Assembly (NCBI RefSeq): GCF_000378085.1
Contig: NZ_KB899218.1
Location: forward strand, 81,588 to 145,587
DNA: 64,000 nucleotides
From: Hoylesella loescheii DSM 19665 = JCM 12249 = ATCC 15930
Lineage (GTDB): Bacteria > Bacteroidota > Bacteroidia > Bacteroidales > Bacteroidaceae
Direction of reading: 5' to 3'
The number at the start of each line of letters is the position of its first letter. The stretch's first letter is position 1. Below, in pieces: positions 1 through 8,921 of the stretch. Made by a program: the position numbers and the translations under genes. The notes under the pieces were generated by a model that was given only the letters and a program-made list of their open reading frames with translations, made no database searches and had not been told where the DNA came from.

Positions 1-1
1 A

Positions 2-3000
2 AACGTTGAGGCACGCAACGAAAAGGTATCGAGCGTTGTGGGCCAGATCCTTGCTGGGCAAAACGTTACTTACGAAATAAACGGCAAAACCATTGTGGTG
101 AGCCAGCGTAAAAGCGACCCTTCGGAAAGCGCGCGCACCCAAAAGGGGGACGAAAAAAAGCAGCGCGTAAAGGGAAATGTTGTAGACGAACAGGGCCAAC
201 CCATCATTGGGGCATCGGTTGTAGACAAAGCCACCAATACCGGCACTGTTACCGACATTGATGGAAACTTTGTTCTCGATGTAGCCACAGGCACCGAGCT
301 CACCATTAGCTATGTGGGCTATACCGACTATAAGCTACGCGCTTCGCAAAACATGAACGTACAGCTTAAGCCCAACACCAAACTGCTAGACGATGTGGTT
401 GTGGTGGGTTACGGTAGTCAGAAGAAAGTAGACGTAACAGGTTCTATCGCATCGGTTACTGGCAAAGACATCGCACGTTCGCCAATGGCCAACCTCACCA
501 ACTCTATCGGTGGAAAGCTGGCTGGTTTGCGCGTTGTTCAGCGTTCGGGAGAGCCTGGTAAGGATGGCAGCAACATCGACATACGTGGTTATGGCACAGC
601 GTTGGTAGTGGTAGATGGCGTTCCAAGCAGCTTCGATCAAATCGATCCGAACGAAATTGAAAGCATTACCATCCTGAAAGATGCCTCTGCAGCGGTGTAT
701 GGTATTCGTGCCGCCAATGGCGTTATCTTGGTTACCACGAAGCGTGGAGGCTCGCAAGCCACGAAGATTGAGCTTAATTCAACCTTCAGTTGGCAACGTC
801 CAACCATCTATCCCGAGCTTTGCAACGCTGCCCAGTTTGCCGAGCTTACCGACGAAGACCTAGTGAACCGTGGCAAGCAACCCACATTCGGCCGCGAAAA
901 GCTAGAGAAATGGCGTGCAGGTGGCGAAGGCTACGAAAGCACCGACTGGTATAACGAGGTGGTAAGACCATGGGCTCCGCAACAACAATACAACCTCAAC
1001 GTACGTGGCGGTACAGACAAGGCCCGTTACTTTGCATCGCTGGGCTATCTCAACGAAGGTGGTATTTGGCGTTCTAACAGTTCGAATTTCCAGCGTTTTA
1101 ACTTTCGCTCTAACCTGGACGTACAGATAACCGACGGCCTGTCGGCATCGTTGTCGCTGTCGGGACAGAAAGGAAAACGGAATTCTTCGCCGTGGGATCC
1201 TTTCTATGTGATGGCATCCATACAGCAAACGTTCCCTACATCAAAAGTGTATGCCAATAACAACCCCAACTATTACGCAACTACCAACATCGTTGCACGT
1301 AACGCCAAAGCCGTTACCGACCCCAACATCATGGGTTACGACAGGTCGCAAAACAAGCGATTCGAGGGTACGGCATCACTCACCTACGACTTCCAGAAGC
1401 TTAAAGGGCTGTCGTTGAAGGGTCTGTTCTATTATCGCAACATCGACGATTACCGCAACTTGTTCCAAAAGAAGTATAACTTCTACGCTTACGACAAGGC
1501 TGCCGACAGGTACGACGTTACTTTTACGGGATTTAACCCCTCAAACCTTAAACGCTCGATGTGGAACGATGAGACCTACATGTTGCAGGCTTCGATTAGC
1601 TACGAGAACACCTTTGCCAAGCTGCACCATGTAAAGGGCTTGCTATTGTCTGAGACAACCCGTACCAAATACCACAGTCTGGATGGTTTTCGTGAGTTTA
1701 ACATCGATGCCTTTCCCGAGCCAGACAACGGCAACGAAAAGAATAAGAGTAACGGAGGAAATAGCTCACAAAGCGGTCGTATCGGTTATGTGGGCCGAAT
1801 AGACTACGACTATGCTGGCCGTTATCTCGTTGAATTCAGCTTCCGCTACGACGGTTCGTCCAAGTTCGAAAAATCAAAGCGTTGGGGTTTCTTCCCTTCC
1901 GTATCCGCTGGATGGCGCATTAGCGAAGAGCCTTTTATGAAGAAGTTCAACCATATACTAGACAACCTGAAGCTTCGTGCCTCTTGGGGACGCCTGGGCG
2001 ACGACGAATCGGTAGAAGGATACCAATATCTAGAAGGCTACACCTACCCAAATAGCTCTTATCTCTTTGGCGGCGATGTCTTCAAAACCCTAATTCCAAA
2101 AGGATTGGCAAACAAGAATATCACTTGGTACACTTCCGATATCTACAACCTTGGACTAGATTTCGACCTTTGGCATGGGCTACTTTCAGGAACACTAGAA
2201 CTGTTCTATCGCCATCGCGACGGCTTGCTAGCCACTCGCGCAGCTTCTTTGCCCACGACGTTTGGTGCCAACCTGCCCCAAGAGAACCTAAATTCTGATA
2301 GCAATCGAGGTTTCGAACTGCAACTGACTCACCACAACAAGATAGGTGATCTAACCTACGACGTTATGGGAAACTTCTCTTTCTCGCGTGCTAGGCACGA
2401 CTATGTGGAACGCAACGCATCGCTAAACGACAACGACAATTGGCGAAACAACACCAACGGACGTAACAAGAACATTTGGTGGGGTTACAAGGCGATTGGC
2501 CAATTCCAGTCGGAAGACGAGATTGCAAACTCTCCTATCCAAGACGGAAACGGCAATCAAGACCTTAATCCAGGCGATATCAAGTACGAAGACTATAACC
2601 ATGACGGCGTGATTGACGATAACGACGTTCAGCCGATAGGTCGTGGTACAACGCCAGAGATTATGTATGGTCTTACACTTAACGCGCAATGGAAGGGCTT
2701 CGACCTAACCGTGTTCTTCCAAGGAGCAGGCAATTTCAATGCGCTACTATCAAACGACATGGCTCACCCCTTATATAATGGTTCGAACACGCCAACTGCA
2801 TTCATGGACCGTTGGCATCACGAAGACATCTACGACACGTCTTCGCCATGGGTTCCAGGCAAATATCCATCTACGTACGCTAGCGGGAAGCAAAACAACC
2901 GACGGGTTTCATCGTTCTGGCTACAAAACTCGAGCTACCTGCGCTTAAAGGAATTGCAACTCGGTTATACGCTACCAAAGAGCTTGATACAGCGTGTTGG

Positions 3001-3148
3001 ACTTGAAAACGTGCGCGTTTTCTTATCGGGCTTTAACCTCCTTACCTTCACTGGCATGGATCTGCTCGACCCCGAAGCCACTGGCGGCCCTGGCAGATAC
3101 TATCCGCAATTGAAGGTTATCTCTTTCGGTCTTAACGTTAAGTTATAA
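2..3148 (+). CDS. SusC/RagA-family TonB-dependent outer-membrane transporter, 5' end outside the window
   Basis: The reading frame is open to the left edge, so the true start lies upstream; the first in-window GTG at 38 is not the start. The visible N-terminal residues (ending TYEINGKTIVVSQ) look like the end of an STN (secretin/TonB N-terminal) domain. Next come a carboxypeptidase-D-like regulatory domain (GNVVDEQGQPIIGASV to SYVGYTDY), a plug domain with the typical DDVVVVGYGSQKK motif, and a long 22-strand-type barrel ending LNVKL. The family forms the outer-membrane channel of a SusCD glycan importer energised by TonB. An STN domain usually means the transporter also signals to a FecR-type anti-sigma factor, whose gene would be expected upstream, outside the window. 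A SusD gene follows after 27 bp. Confidence 0.95.
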   Translation, partial: NVEARNEKVSSVVGQILAGQNVTYEINGKTIVVSQRKSDPSESARTQKGDEKKQRVKGNVVDEQGQPIIGASVVDKATNTGTVTDIDGNFVLDVATGTELTISYVGYTDYKLRASQNMNVQLKPNTKLLDDVVVVGYGSQKKVDVTGSIASVTGKDIARSPMANLTNSIGGKLAGLRVVQRSGEPGKDGSNIDIRGYGTALVVVDGVPSSFDQIDPNEIESITILKDASAAVYGIRAANGVILVTTKRGGSQATKIELNSTFSWQRPTIYPELCNAAQFAELTDEDLVNRGKQPTFGREKLEKWRAGGEGYESTDWYNEVVRPWAPQQQYNLNVRGGTDKARYFASLGYLNEGGIWRSNSSNFQRFNFRSNLDVQITDGLSASLSLSGQKGKRNSSPWDPFYVMASIQQTFPTSKVYANNNPNYYATTNIVARNAKAVTDPNIMGYDRSQNKRFEGTASLTYDFQKLKGLSLKGLFYYRNIDDYRNLFQKKYNFYAYDKAADRYDVTFTGFNPSNLKRSMWNDETYMLQASISYENTFAKLHHVKGLLLSETTRTKYHSLDGFREFNIDAFPEPDNGNEKNKSNGGNSSQSGRIGYVGRIDYDYAGRYLVEFSFRYDGSSKFEKSKRWGFFPSVSAGWRISEEPFMKKFNHILDNLKLRASWGRLGDDESVEGYQYLEGYTYPNSSYLFGGDVFKTLIPKGLANKNITWYTSDIYNLGLDFDLWHGLLSGTLELFYRHRDGLLATRAASLPTTFGANLPQENLNSDSNRGFELQLTHHNKIGDLTYDVMGNFSFSRARHDYVERNASLNDNDNWRNNTNGRNKNIWWGYKAIGQFQSEDEIANSPIQDGNGNQDLNPGDIKYEDYNHDGVIDDNDVQPIGRGTTPEIMYGLTLNAQWKGFDLTVFFQGAGNFNALLSNDMAHPLYNGSNTPTAFMDRWHHEDIYDTSSPWVPGKYPSTYASGKQNNRRVSSFWLQNSSYLRLKELQLGYTLPKSLIQRVGLENVRVFLSGFNLLTFTGMDLLDPEATGGPGRYYPQLKVISFGLNVKL

Positions 3149-3175
3149 CATCAGATCACATTAAAGAACTGACAG

Positions 3176-4960
3176 ATGAAAAATCTCAAATCATATATCG
3201 GCCTAGTGTGCATTGTGGCACTTGCCGTTTCATGCAACAACGTGCTCGACACCTCGCCAACAAACCTCTTGAACGACAACCAAGTGTGGAGTAGTAAGAA
3301 TGCAATAGATGCCTATATGGGCCAGTTGTACGATGAAATGCAGGTTGAAGACCTGGAATATCATATCGAAAGCGAAGGCCAATACCTCTCCGAGTTCACC
3401 GATGAAGCCGTTCGGTCGTACACTTGGGGAAGAGCTAACTACGCATTGATACCCGAAGGCGTCTTCGGATGGTGGGGTTTTCAGCAGGTTAGAAACATAA
3501 ACACCTTCCTTGACAACATTAACAATGCCGCTGCTCTTACTCCCGAAGAGCGAAAAGTATATGAGGCCGAGGCCCGTTTCTGCCGTGCCATGAACTATTT
3601 TGCCATGGTTAAGCGCTATGGAGGCGTGCCCTTGGTTACCGTTGCACAAAAATATGATGGTGGTGACGTCAAAACCTTGCAACTGCCTAGAAACAAGGAG
3701 TACGAGATTTACGACTTCATCAAGGATGAATGTCAAGCCATCCAATCTATGCTTCCCGAAAGCCGAGAGGGCGAAGACCAATATCGCGCTACGCGTTATG
3801 CCGCCTACGCCCTTGAATGCCGCGCCATGTTGTATGCCGCTAGCGAAGCTAAATACGGCAATGTAGACCTCAATGGACTGATCGGTATTCCCGCAGAGAA
3901 GGCCGAAGGCTATTGGAAAGCTGCCAAGGCTGCCGCAGAAAAGATCATCAACTCTGGTAAATATGCCCTCTATACAGCCAAAACCGACAAGGCGGAGAAC
4001 TTCCAATACCTCTTTCTTGACGAGAGTTCGGCCAACAAAGAGCAAATTTTCACCAAGGCTTTCGACACCTCCAACAAGGGTGGAACCTTTGATTACTTCA
4101 ATGCACCACAGAGTTTTAAGCTCGACTACGGTTGTGTTACCAACCCCACCGAAGACTTTGTTGCCGAATTCGAATATAAAGACGGCAGCGACGGTGCTTT
4201 GAAAGTGAACGACGCCAGCGGAAATCCAATCAAGTATGCAGACCCAACCGACTTGTTCAAGGATAAAGACCCGCGTATGCTTGGTTCAATTCTCTACCCA
4301 TTTAGTCCATGGCAAGGAAACAGGGTTGAAGTGCGCAAGGGCATCATCAAGCCCGATGGAACCATCGTAACGGCTAGTTCGTTGAGCGATAAATATGAAG
4401 GCACCAACACCACCATCGCAGCAAAAGACGGCACGCTTACCTCTACCGACGTAACGAAAACTGGTTTCTACATCAAGAAGTTTATGACTCCTAATAAGGT
4501 TGTAGACTATGAAAAGGGCGAAACAAACTGGATGGTGTTCCGCTATGCAGAAGTGTTGCTCAACTATGCCGAAGCCTGCGTAGAGCTTGGAGATAATGCC
4601 GAGGCGCTCAGGGCAGTAAACCTCATCCGCGAACGTGCAGGTATCGCTCCGCGTACAAGCATCAACCGCGACCAAGTACGCCACGAACGCAAGATTGAAT
4701 TGGCCTTCGAGAACCACCGCTGGTGGGATATCAGGCGCTGGCACATTGCCGACCAATTGCTCAACGCTAAGCAATTCAAGGCCCTAAATCCCTATCTCGT
4801 TTGGGAAGATGGTAAAGACGTATCGCAAATGAAGTACATCTTCAAGGTTGAGGATGCACCAAAGAACACGCGGACATTCCTACCTAAGCTTTATTACGAG
4901 CGCATACCGTCCGACGCCATCTCTACCAATCCCAACATCATACAAAACCCTGGTTACTAA
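3176..4960 (+). CDS. SusD/RagB-family surface glycan-binding lipoprotein
   Basis: 594 residues. A lipoprotein signal (lipobox LAVSC, Cys at about residue 20) is followed by the typical NVLDTSPTN start of SusD proteins. The helical TPR-like region has RFCRAMNYFAMVKRYGGVPLV, and the C-terminal SusD motif has NYAEACVELGD, LIRERAGI and FENHRWWDIRRWHI. SusD proteins form the lid of the SusC channel and capture oligosaccharides at the cell surface. It sits 27 bp behind the SusC gene and 6 bp ahead of the next lipoprotein gene, so the three are clearly cotranscribed. The substrate cannot be read from the sequence; the adjacent GH20 enzyme suggests an N-acetylhexosamine-containing glycan. Confidence 0.95.
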   Translation: MKNLKSYIGLVCIVALAVSCNNVLDTSPTNLLNDNQVWSSKNAIDAYMGQLYDEMQVEDLEYHIESEGQYLSEFTDEAVRSYTWGRANYALIPEGVFGWWGFQQVRNINTFLDNINNAAALTPEERKVYEAEARFCRAMNYFAMVKRYGGVPLVTVAQKYDGGDVKTLQLPRNKEYEIYDFIKDECQAIQSMLPESREGEDQYRATRYAAYALECRAMLYAASEAKYGNVDLNGLIGIPAEKAEGYWKAAKAAAEKIINSGKYALYTAKTDKAENFQYLFLDESSANKEQIFTKAFDTSNKGGTFDYFNAPQSFKLDYGCVTNPTEDFVAEFEYKDGSDGALKVNDASGNPIKYADPTDLFKDKDPRMLGSILYPFSPWQGNRVEVRKGIIKPDGTIVTASSLSDKYEGTNTTIAAKDGTLTSTDVTKTGFYIKKFMTPNKVVDYEKGETNWMVFRYAEVLLNYAEACVELGDNAEALRAVNLIRERAGIAPRTSINRDQVRHERKIELAFENHRWWDIRRWHIADQLLNAKQFKALNPYLVWEDGKDVSQMKYIFKVEDAPKNTRTFLPKLYYERIPSDAISTNPNIIQNPGY

Positions 4961-4966
4961 AATCGC

Positions 4967-5626
4967 ATGGAAATGAAAAAGATATTATTGTCTCTTACAG
5001 CTTGCCTAGCCTTGCTTGCCAGCTGTGGCATCGATAACTACGACGAGCCTACGGGTTCTATATCCGGAGGTATCTACGATGCGGAAACCCAAGAGCTCAT
5101 TCCCGCACAGTCGCCCAATGGTGCGCGTGTGCAGGTTGTGCAAGACGGCTACAGCCAACCCACCAACTTCTGGTGCAAGCCCGACGGCACTTTCGAGAAC
5201 ACCCGCATCTTCCCTGGGAAATACAAACTCACCGTTCAAGGTCCGTTTGTAGCCTCAACCGTTACCGAACAGGAAGTGAACATCCCCTCGTCGAACGTCA
5301 AGGTGATGGTTGAACCTAACCTGCGTATTACCGCAACGGCCAAACTTACGGGCAATACGCTGGACATCGACTACACGGTAAACCAAAACAGCAAGTCTAC
5401 GGGCACGGTTAGCACGATTGAAATATTGTGCGGCAACACCATTGGACTTAGCGTAACCACGTCGAAAAAGCGTGCGAAGATTAGCACCGACGATCAACCC
5501 ATTGGCCAACAACACCATTATACGATGGAGAATATTGACACCAAGGGTGCGGTCTTTGTGCGTGTAGCTGCCAAAACATCCGAAACATCATATTATAATT
5601 ACTCTACCTTGCTGAAGCTGAAATAA
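4967..5626 (+). CDS. DUF3823-type PUL lipoprotein
   Basis: 219 residues. The signal peptide ends in a lipobox (LLASC), followed by an acidic stretch GIDNYDEP that may act as a lipoprotein export signal to the surface. The sequence then runs PTGSISGGIYDAETQELIP and a CarboxypepD-like beta fold (GARVQVVQDGY, FPGKYKLTV), matching the DUF3823 family found directly after SusD genes in Bacteroidetes. It probably binds glycan or decorates the SusCD complex. Met-3 at 4973 (MKKILLS) is an equally good start. A strong terminator follows. Confidence 0.8.
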   Translation: MEMKKILLSLTACLALLASCGIDNYDEPTGSISGGIYDAETQELIPAQSPNGARVQVVQDGYSQPTNFWCKPDGTFENTRIFPGKYKLTVQGPFVASTVTEQEVNIPSSNVKVMVEPNLRITATAKLTGNTLDIDYTVNQNSKSTGTVSTIEILCGNTIGLSVTTSKKRAKISTDDQPIGQQHHYTMENIDTKGAVFVRVAAKTSETSYYNYSTLLKLK

Positions 5627-5651
5627 CATATAGGCTTTAATAGGTGTACAT

Positions 5652-5693
5652 CGTCCCGGTTGGGAATATCCTCTCGACCGGGACGTTTTTTTT
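5652..5693 (+). terminator. Rho-independent terminator after the SusC/SusD/DUF3823 genes
   Basis: Perfect 9-bp stem (CGTCCCGGT at 5652-5660 with ACCGGGACG at 5677-5685), a 16-nt loop and eight T's (5686-5693). It lies between the DUF3823 gene and the GH20 gene, so the hexosaminidase may be expressed at a lower, read-through level or have its own start. Confidence 0.85.
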
Positions 5694-5710
5694 AAATACT
5701 TCAACAAACG

Positions 5711-7645
5711 ATGAAAAAAAACATTCTATTGTTACTGTTACTCGCGGCAAGCCTATGTTTGCCTGCATCCGCCATCAACAAAAAACCATTCACCATTCCC
5801 GAGGTTAAGGAGTGGAAAGGCGCAGAAGGCACGCTCACCCTTTCAGGTCGCATCGTGTGCAATGGCGTAGGAGAGAGGCGGATTGCACAGCAATTGGCCG
5901 ACGATTATCGGCAGATGTTCGGCACAGCGCTGACCATTGCCCAAGGCAAGGCACAGAAGGGCGACATCGTGTTGAGCCTTAAAGCCCCCAAGACGTTGGG
6001 CGAAGAGGGCTACACCATGTCGATAAACGCTCAGGCTACCATCGCCGCCACCAACCGAAAGGGCCTTTATTGGGGTACACGAACCCTGTTGCAACTAGCC
6101 GAACAATCCGAAACACGCGCACTGCCATGTGGCTTTATCAGTGATGCTCCCGATTATCCGTTCCGCGGATTTATGCTCGACTGCGGTCGAAAGTTCTTTT
6201 CCATGCCCATGCTTCGCCAGTATGTGCGCATGATGGCTTACTATAAGATGAACGTTTTCCATATTCATCTTAACGACAATGCCTTCCATTGGTTCTACAA
6301 CGAAGATTGGAGCCGCACGCCTGCTGCTTTCCGCATGGAGAGCAATTGGTTTCCTGGCCTCACAGCTCGCGACGGACACTACACCAAAAAAGAATTCATC
6401 GCCCTACAACAGTTAGCCGACAGCCTGGGTGTAGAGATCATTCCCGAGATAGACGTTCCTGCCCACTGCCTCGCGCTCACACGTTTTCGTCCCGAACTTA
6501 TCAGCAAAGATTACCCACCCGATCATCTCGACCTGCTCAATCCCAAAACGCAAGAATTCTGCGACTCGCTCTTTACCGAGTACCTTGAAGGCAAAAGCCC
6601 CGTTTTTCGCGGTAAATACGTGCACGTAGGAACCGACGAATACTCGAATAAAGACCAAAACGTGGTGGAGAAATTCCGTGCTTTCACCGACCATTATATC
6701 CGTTTGGTGGAGAAGTTCAACCGCAAGGCGGTGGTGTGGGGTCAGCAAACGCATGCCAAAGGCACAACACCCATCAAGGTGAAAGATGTGTTGATGTTCT
6801 CATGGTCTAACGATTACTCCAAGCCCGACGAGATGATGAAGCTTGGCTACAACCTTGTGAGCATCCCCGACGGACAAGTGTACATCGTGCCGAAGGCTGG
6901 CTATTACTTCGATTACCTCAACACGAAGATGCTTTACAACGAATGGACACCCGCAAACATCAACGGTATGAAGTTCCCCGAACGTCATAAGCAAATCGAG
7001 GGTGGTGCCTTCGCCGTGTGGAACGACATCGTGGGCAATGGCATCAGCGACAAGGATGTGCATTATCGTGTGCTGCCCGCACTGCAAACCATGGCCACCA
7101 AGATGTGGACAGGTGCCAAACCCACATTCGCCTACGATGCGTTTGTTAACAACGCACGCGCATTAAGCGAAGCGCCCGGCATGAACTACGCCGGCTATTA
7201 TCCTGCGGGAACGGTGTTGGAACAGCCGTCCGTCGCCCCAAATGCCATGCAGAAGATACCGCAAATTGGTTGGAACTATCGCGTTAGTTTTGATATCGAG
7301 GCGCAACAAGAGCCTCGCGGAACGATACTGTTCTCCTTCGGCGACACGCATTTTTATCTTTCCGACCCCGTTGCAGGCAAGATTGGTTTCTCGCGCGATG
7401 GCTATCTCAACACGTTCGACTATCAGTTGTTCCCCGGCGAAAAGGTTCGTATGGCCGTTGTTGGCGACAAAGAGAAAACGTCTCTTTACATCAACGACCG
7501 CCTTGTGAGCGATTTGCCCGTACGAAAGATGAACTTTGGCAAGCGTGGCGACATGTATTACATCAGCACGTTGGTGTTCCCGCTGCATCAGGCAGGCGCT
7601 TTCAATAGTAAGATAACAAACTTAAAAGCAGAAAGTATGGAGTAG
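5711..7645 (+). CDS. Secreted beta-N-acetylhexosaminidase, GH20 family
   Basis: 644 residues. A type I signal peptide (MKKNILLLLLLAASL to PASA) precedes a GH20b-like N-terminal domain (about 28-140) and the GH20 TIM barrel: DYPFRGFMLDCGRKF at about 149-162, FHIHLNDN at 183-190, EIIPEIDVPAH at 242-251. The catalytic Asp-Glu pair of the family is D309-E310, in VHVGTDEYS. The usual motif is H-x-G-G-D-E; here the second Gly is Thr. GH20 enzymes release terminal GlcNAc or GalNAc by substrate-assisted catalysis. About 110 C-terminal residues (from about 530) form an extra beta-rich domain. Its place behind a SusCD trio suggests periplasmic or surface trimming of host-type or chitobiose-containing glycans. 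Confidence 0.93.
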   Translation: MKKNILLLLLLAASLCLPASAINKKPFTIPEVKEWKGAEGTLTLSGRIVCNGVGERRIAQQLADDYRQMFGTALTIAQGKAQKGDIVLSLKAPKTLGEEGYTMSINAQATIAATNRKGLYWGTRTLLQLAEQSETRALPCGFISDAPDYPFRGFMLDCGRKFFSMPMLRQYVRMMAYYKMNVFHIHLNDNAFHWFYNEDWSRTPAAFRMESNWFPGLTARDGHYTKKEFIALQQLADSLGVEIIPEIDVPAHCLALTRFRPELISKDYPPDHLDLLNPKTQEFCDSLFTEYLEGKSPVFRGKYVHVGTDEYSNKDQNVVEKFRAFTDHYIRLVEKFNRKAVVWGQQTHAKGTTPIKVKDVLMFSWSNDYSKPDEMMKLGYNLVSIPDGQVYIVPKAGYYFDYLNTKMLYNEWTPANINGMKFPERHKQIEGGAFAVWNDIVGNGISDKDVHYRVLPALQTMATKMWTGAKPTFAYDAFVNNARALSEAPGMNYAGYYPAGTVLEQPSVAPNAMQKIPQIGWNYRVSFDIEAQQEPRGTILFSFGDTHFYLSDPVAGKIGFSRDGYLNTFDYQLFPGEKVRMAVVGDKEKTSLYINDRLVSDLPVRKMNFGKRGDMYYISTLVFPLHQAGAFNSKITNLKAESME

Positions 7646-7650
7646 CGGTC

Positions 7651-7690
7651 TTACCCCCTCTCTTCTTTAGCATGGGGAGAGAGGGGGTAA
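7651..7690 (+). terminator. Hairpin behind the GH20 gene, without a T tract
   Basis: Perfect 13-bp stem (TTACCCCCTCTCT at 7651-7663 with AGAGAGGGGGTAA at 7678-7690), 6 bp after the stop codon. There is no run of T's on either side, so termination would be Rho-assisted or the hairpin may protect the mRNA 3' end. Confidence 0.5.
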
Positions 7691-7776
7691 CATGCCTTAA
7701 AAGCTATGCTTCCAAAAAGCGCTGTCTTAACCCTAAGACAGTACTTTTTCGTTACCCGCTTTGTTACAGCTAAGAT

Positions 7777-7855
7777 GGAATCCTATTCCATGTCATCTGG
7801 AATGATGTTCCAATTAAGATGGAATGCCGTTCCAGTTAAGATGGAACAGCATTCC
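7777..7855. repeat. 22-bp-period dyad array, copy 1
   Basis: Four inverted repeats of the form GGAAY-N3-RTTCC begin at 7777, 7799, 7821 and 7843, exactly 22 bp apart. Their 9-bp linkers are ATGTCATCT, AATTAAGAT and AGTTAAGAT. The same structure recurs at 19158, 34651, 47103 and 54763. Confidence 0.9.
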
Positions 7856-7950
7856 AAGATATAGATACCACTTCAATGGCTATTTCTTTACGCCAGTTAG
7901 AGCTAACGAACGACTCGTAATCACTGATTTACCAATGAGGGATATTGGGC

Positions 7951-8176
7951 TAACTACAGCGTAGTGGTTGGTCTTTTGGAAGGGCAGGGAAACAAAAATG
8001 AAAGATTGAAAAGGTGAAAATATTATATGAAGAAAGAAAAAATAGAGATATGAAATACAACCTACATCCTTTCACCTTTTTACTTTTACGCCTTTTCACT
8101 TTTTTATGGCAGCGACCTACCCAGCTTAAGTGGCGCATCTAAGCTCACAAGCCCGTAGGTCTTGGTCTTTTTCTGT
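7951..8176. repeat. Interrupted copy of the palindromic intergenic element
   Basis: ACTACAGCGTAGTGGTTGG and TCTTTTGGAAGGGCAGGG at the left, and CGTAGGTCTTGGTCTTTTT at the right, match the left half of the elements at 8269 and 18661. About 125 bp of AT-rich sequence, itself carrying inverted GGTGAAA/TTTCACC segments, interrupts the match after position 7990. The boundaries are approximate. Confidence 0.55.
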
Positions 8177-8268
8177 TGGTTAGTTTGTATGGATATGTTG
8201 GTTGATTGTGAGTTTAGTTCAGCATATTGGAAGAGGAAGGGGCTCCAATAAGCAGGTAGGATGATTAA

Positions 8269-8630
8269 GCGAGTTCGGGATAAAAGAAACTCGTTATGCC
8301 AACTACCGCGTAGCGGTTGGTCTTTTGGCAGGGCAGGGTTGCGAACGAAGTGAGCTACCCTGCCTAAGTTGTACGTGGACAAAGCTAGGCCGAAGGTATT
8401 GGTCTTTTTACGTTTGAACTATCCGCTTGTAGGAAACGAATGGCCAAAAACAATGTTCTTCATCAATAGCATTTACCCCCATATCCCTCTATCGACTAGA
8501 CAATCAATGCCGTAAATGTAAAAAGACCAAGACCTACGGCCTTGTTTTGTTATTCCATCTGCTAGGCAGGGTAGCTCACCTCGTTCGCAACCCTGCCCTA
8601 TCAACGGGCCAACCGCTATGCGGTAGTTGG
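8269..8630. repeat. ~362-bp nested palindromic intergenic element, copy 1
   Basis: Near-identical by eye to 18661-19023. The outer inverted arms run about 8299-8361 and 8571-8632 (ACTACCGCGTAGCGGTTGG against CCAACCGCTATGCGGTAGT, plus GGGCAGGGTTGCGAACGAAG against its complement). Inner arms run about 8385-8413 and 8514-8543 (GGCCGAAGGTATTGGTCTTT against its complement). The unpaired centre is about 100 bp. No coding capacity is evident. It looks like a MITE-like or REP-like element. Confidence 0.8.
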
Positions 8631-8828
8631 CATAATAGACGTCTGTTGCATCAGGACTAGGTCAATGGTATATGGTGATAACCTCGAAATGGTGCTTTCT
8701 TTGTTTTCTCAACCCCCATCAGTTGCGATGCGATAGGTTAACGATGGTATGTCATCGTCTAAAAAGGATGAACTTAGGATGCCATCTTTCAACTTGCAAC
8801 CCCATATCTTTACCAATACGAAAACATC

Positions 8829-8847
8829 CCTATATATAATAAGGTGT
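8829..8847 (+). repeat. Recurrent motif CCTATATATAATAAGGTGT, copy 1
   Basis: Same string as at 21317, with close variants at about 50023, 51745 and 58278. Here it lies downstream of a minus-strand gene, which argues against a simple gene-specific promoter role. Confidence 0.5.
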
Positions 8848-8921
8848 ATAATGCGATTAGGCAGATAACGCAAATGATGGACTACAAAATAAGAGCGTTC
8901 TGTCAACGCATACCCCACCCC

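Larger units (their letters stand above)
7646..8921. other. 1.28-kb gene-free region made of dispersed repeats
   Basis: No convincing gene on either strand. In order it holds a hairpin behind the GH20 gene, a 22-bp-period dyad array (7777-7855), an interrupted palindromic element (7951-8176), a full palindromic element (8269-8630) and one copy of the CCTATATATAATAAGGTGT motif. Short open frames here fall within these repeats. Confidence 0.7.

Noticed and set aside
3230..4045. 271-codon antisense frame in the first SusD gene
   Set aside because: Shadow of a well-supported gene; composition follows from SusD codons.
7777..7855. Dyad arrays as CRISPR arrays
   Set aside because: Regular spacing suggests it, but the 9-bp linkers are too short and too alike to be spacers, and no cas genes are present.
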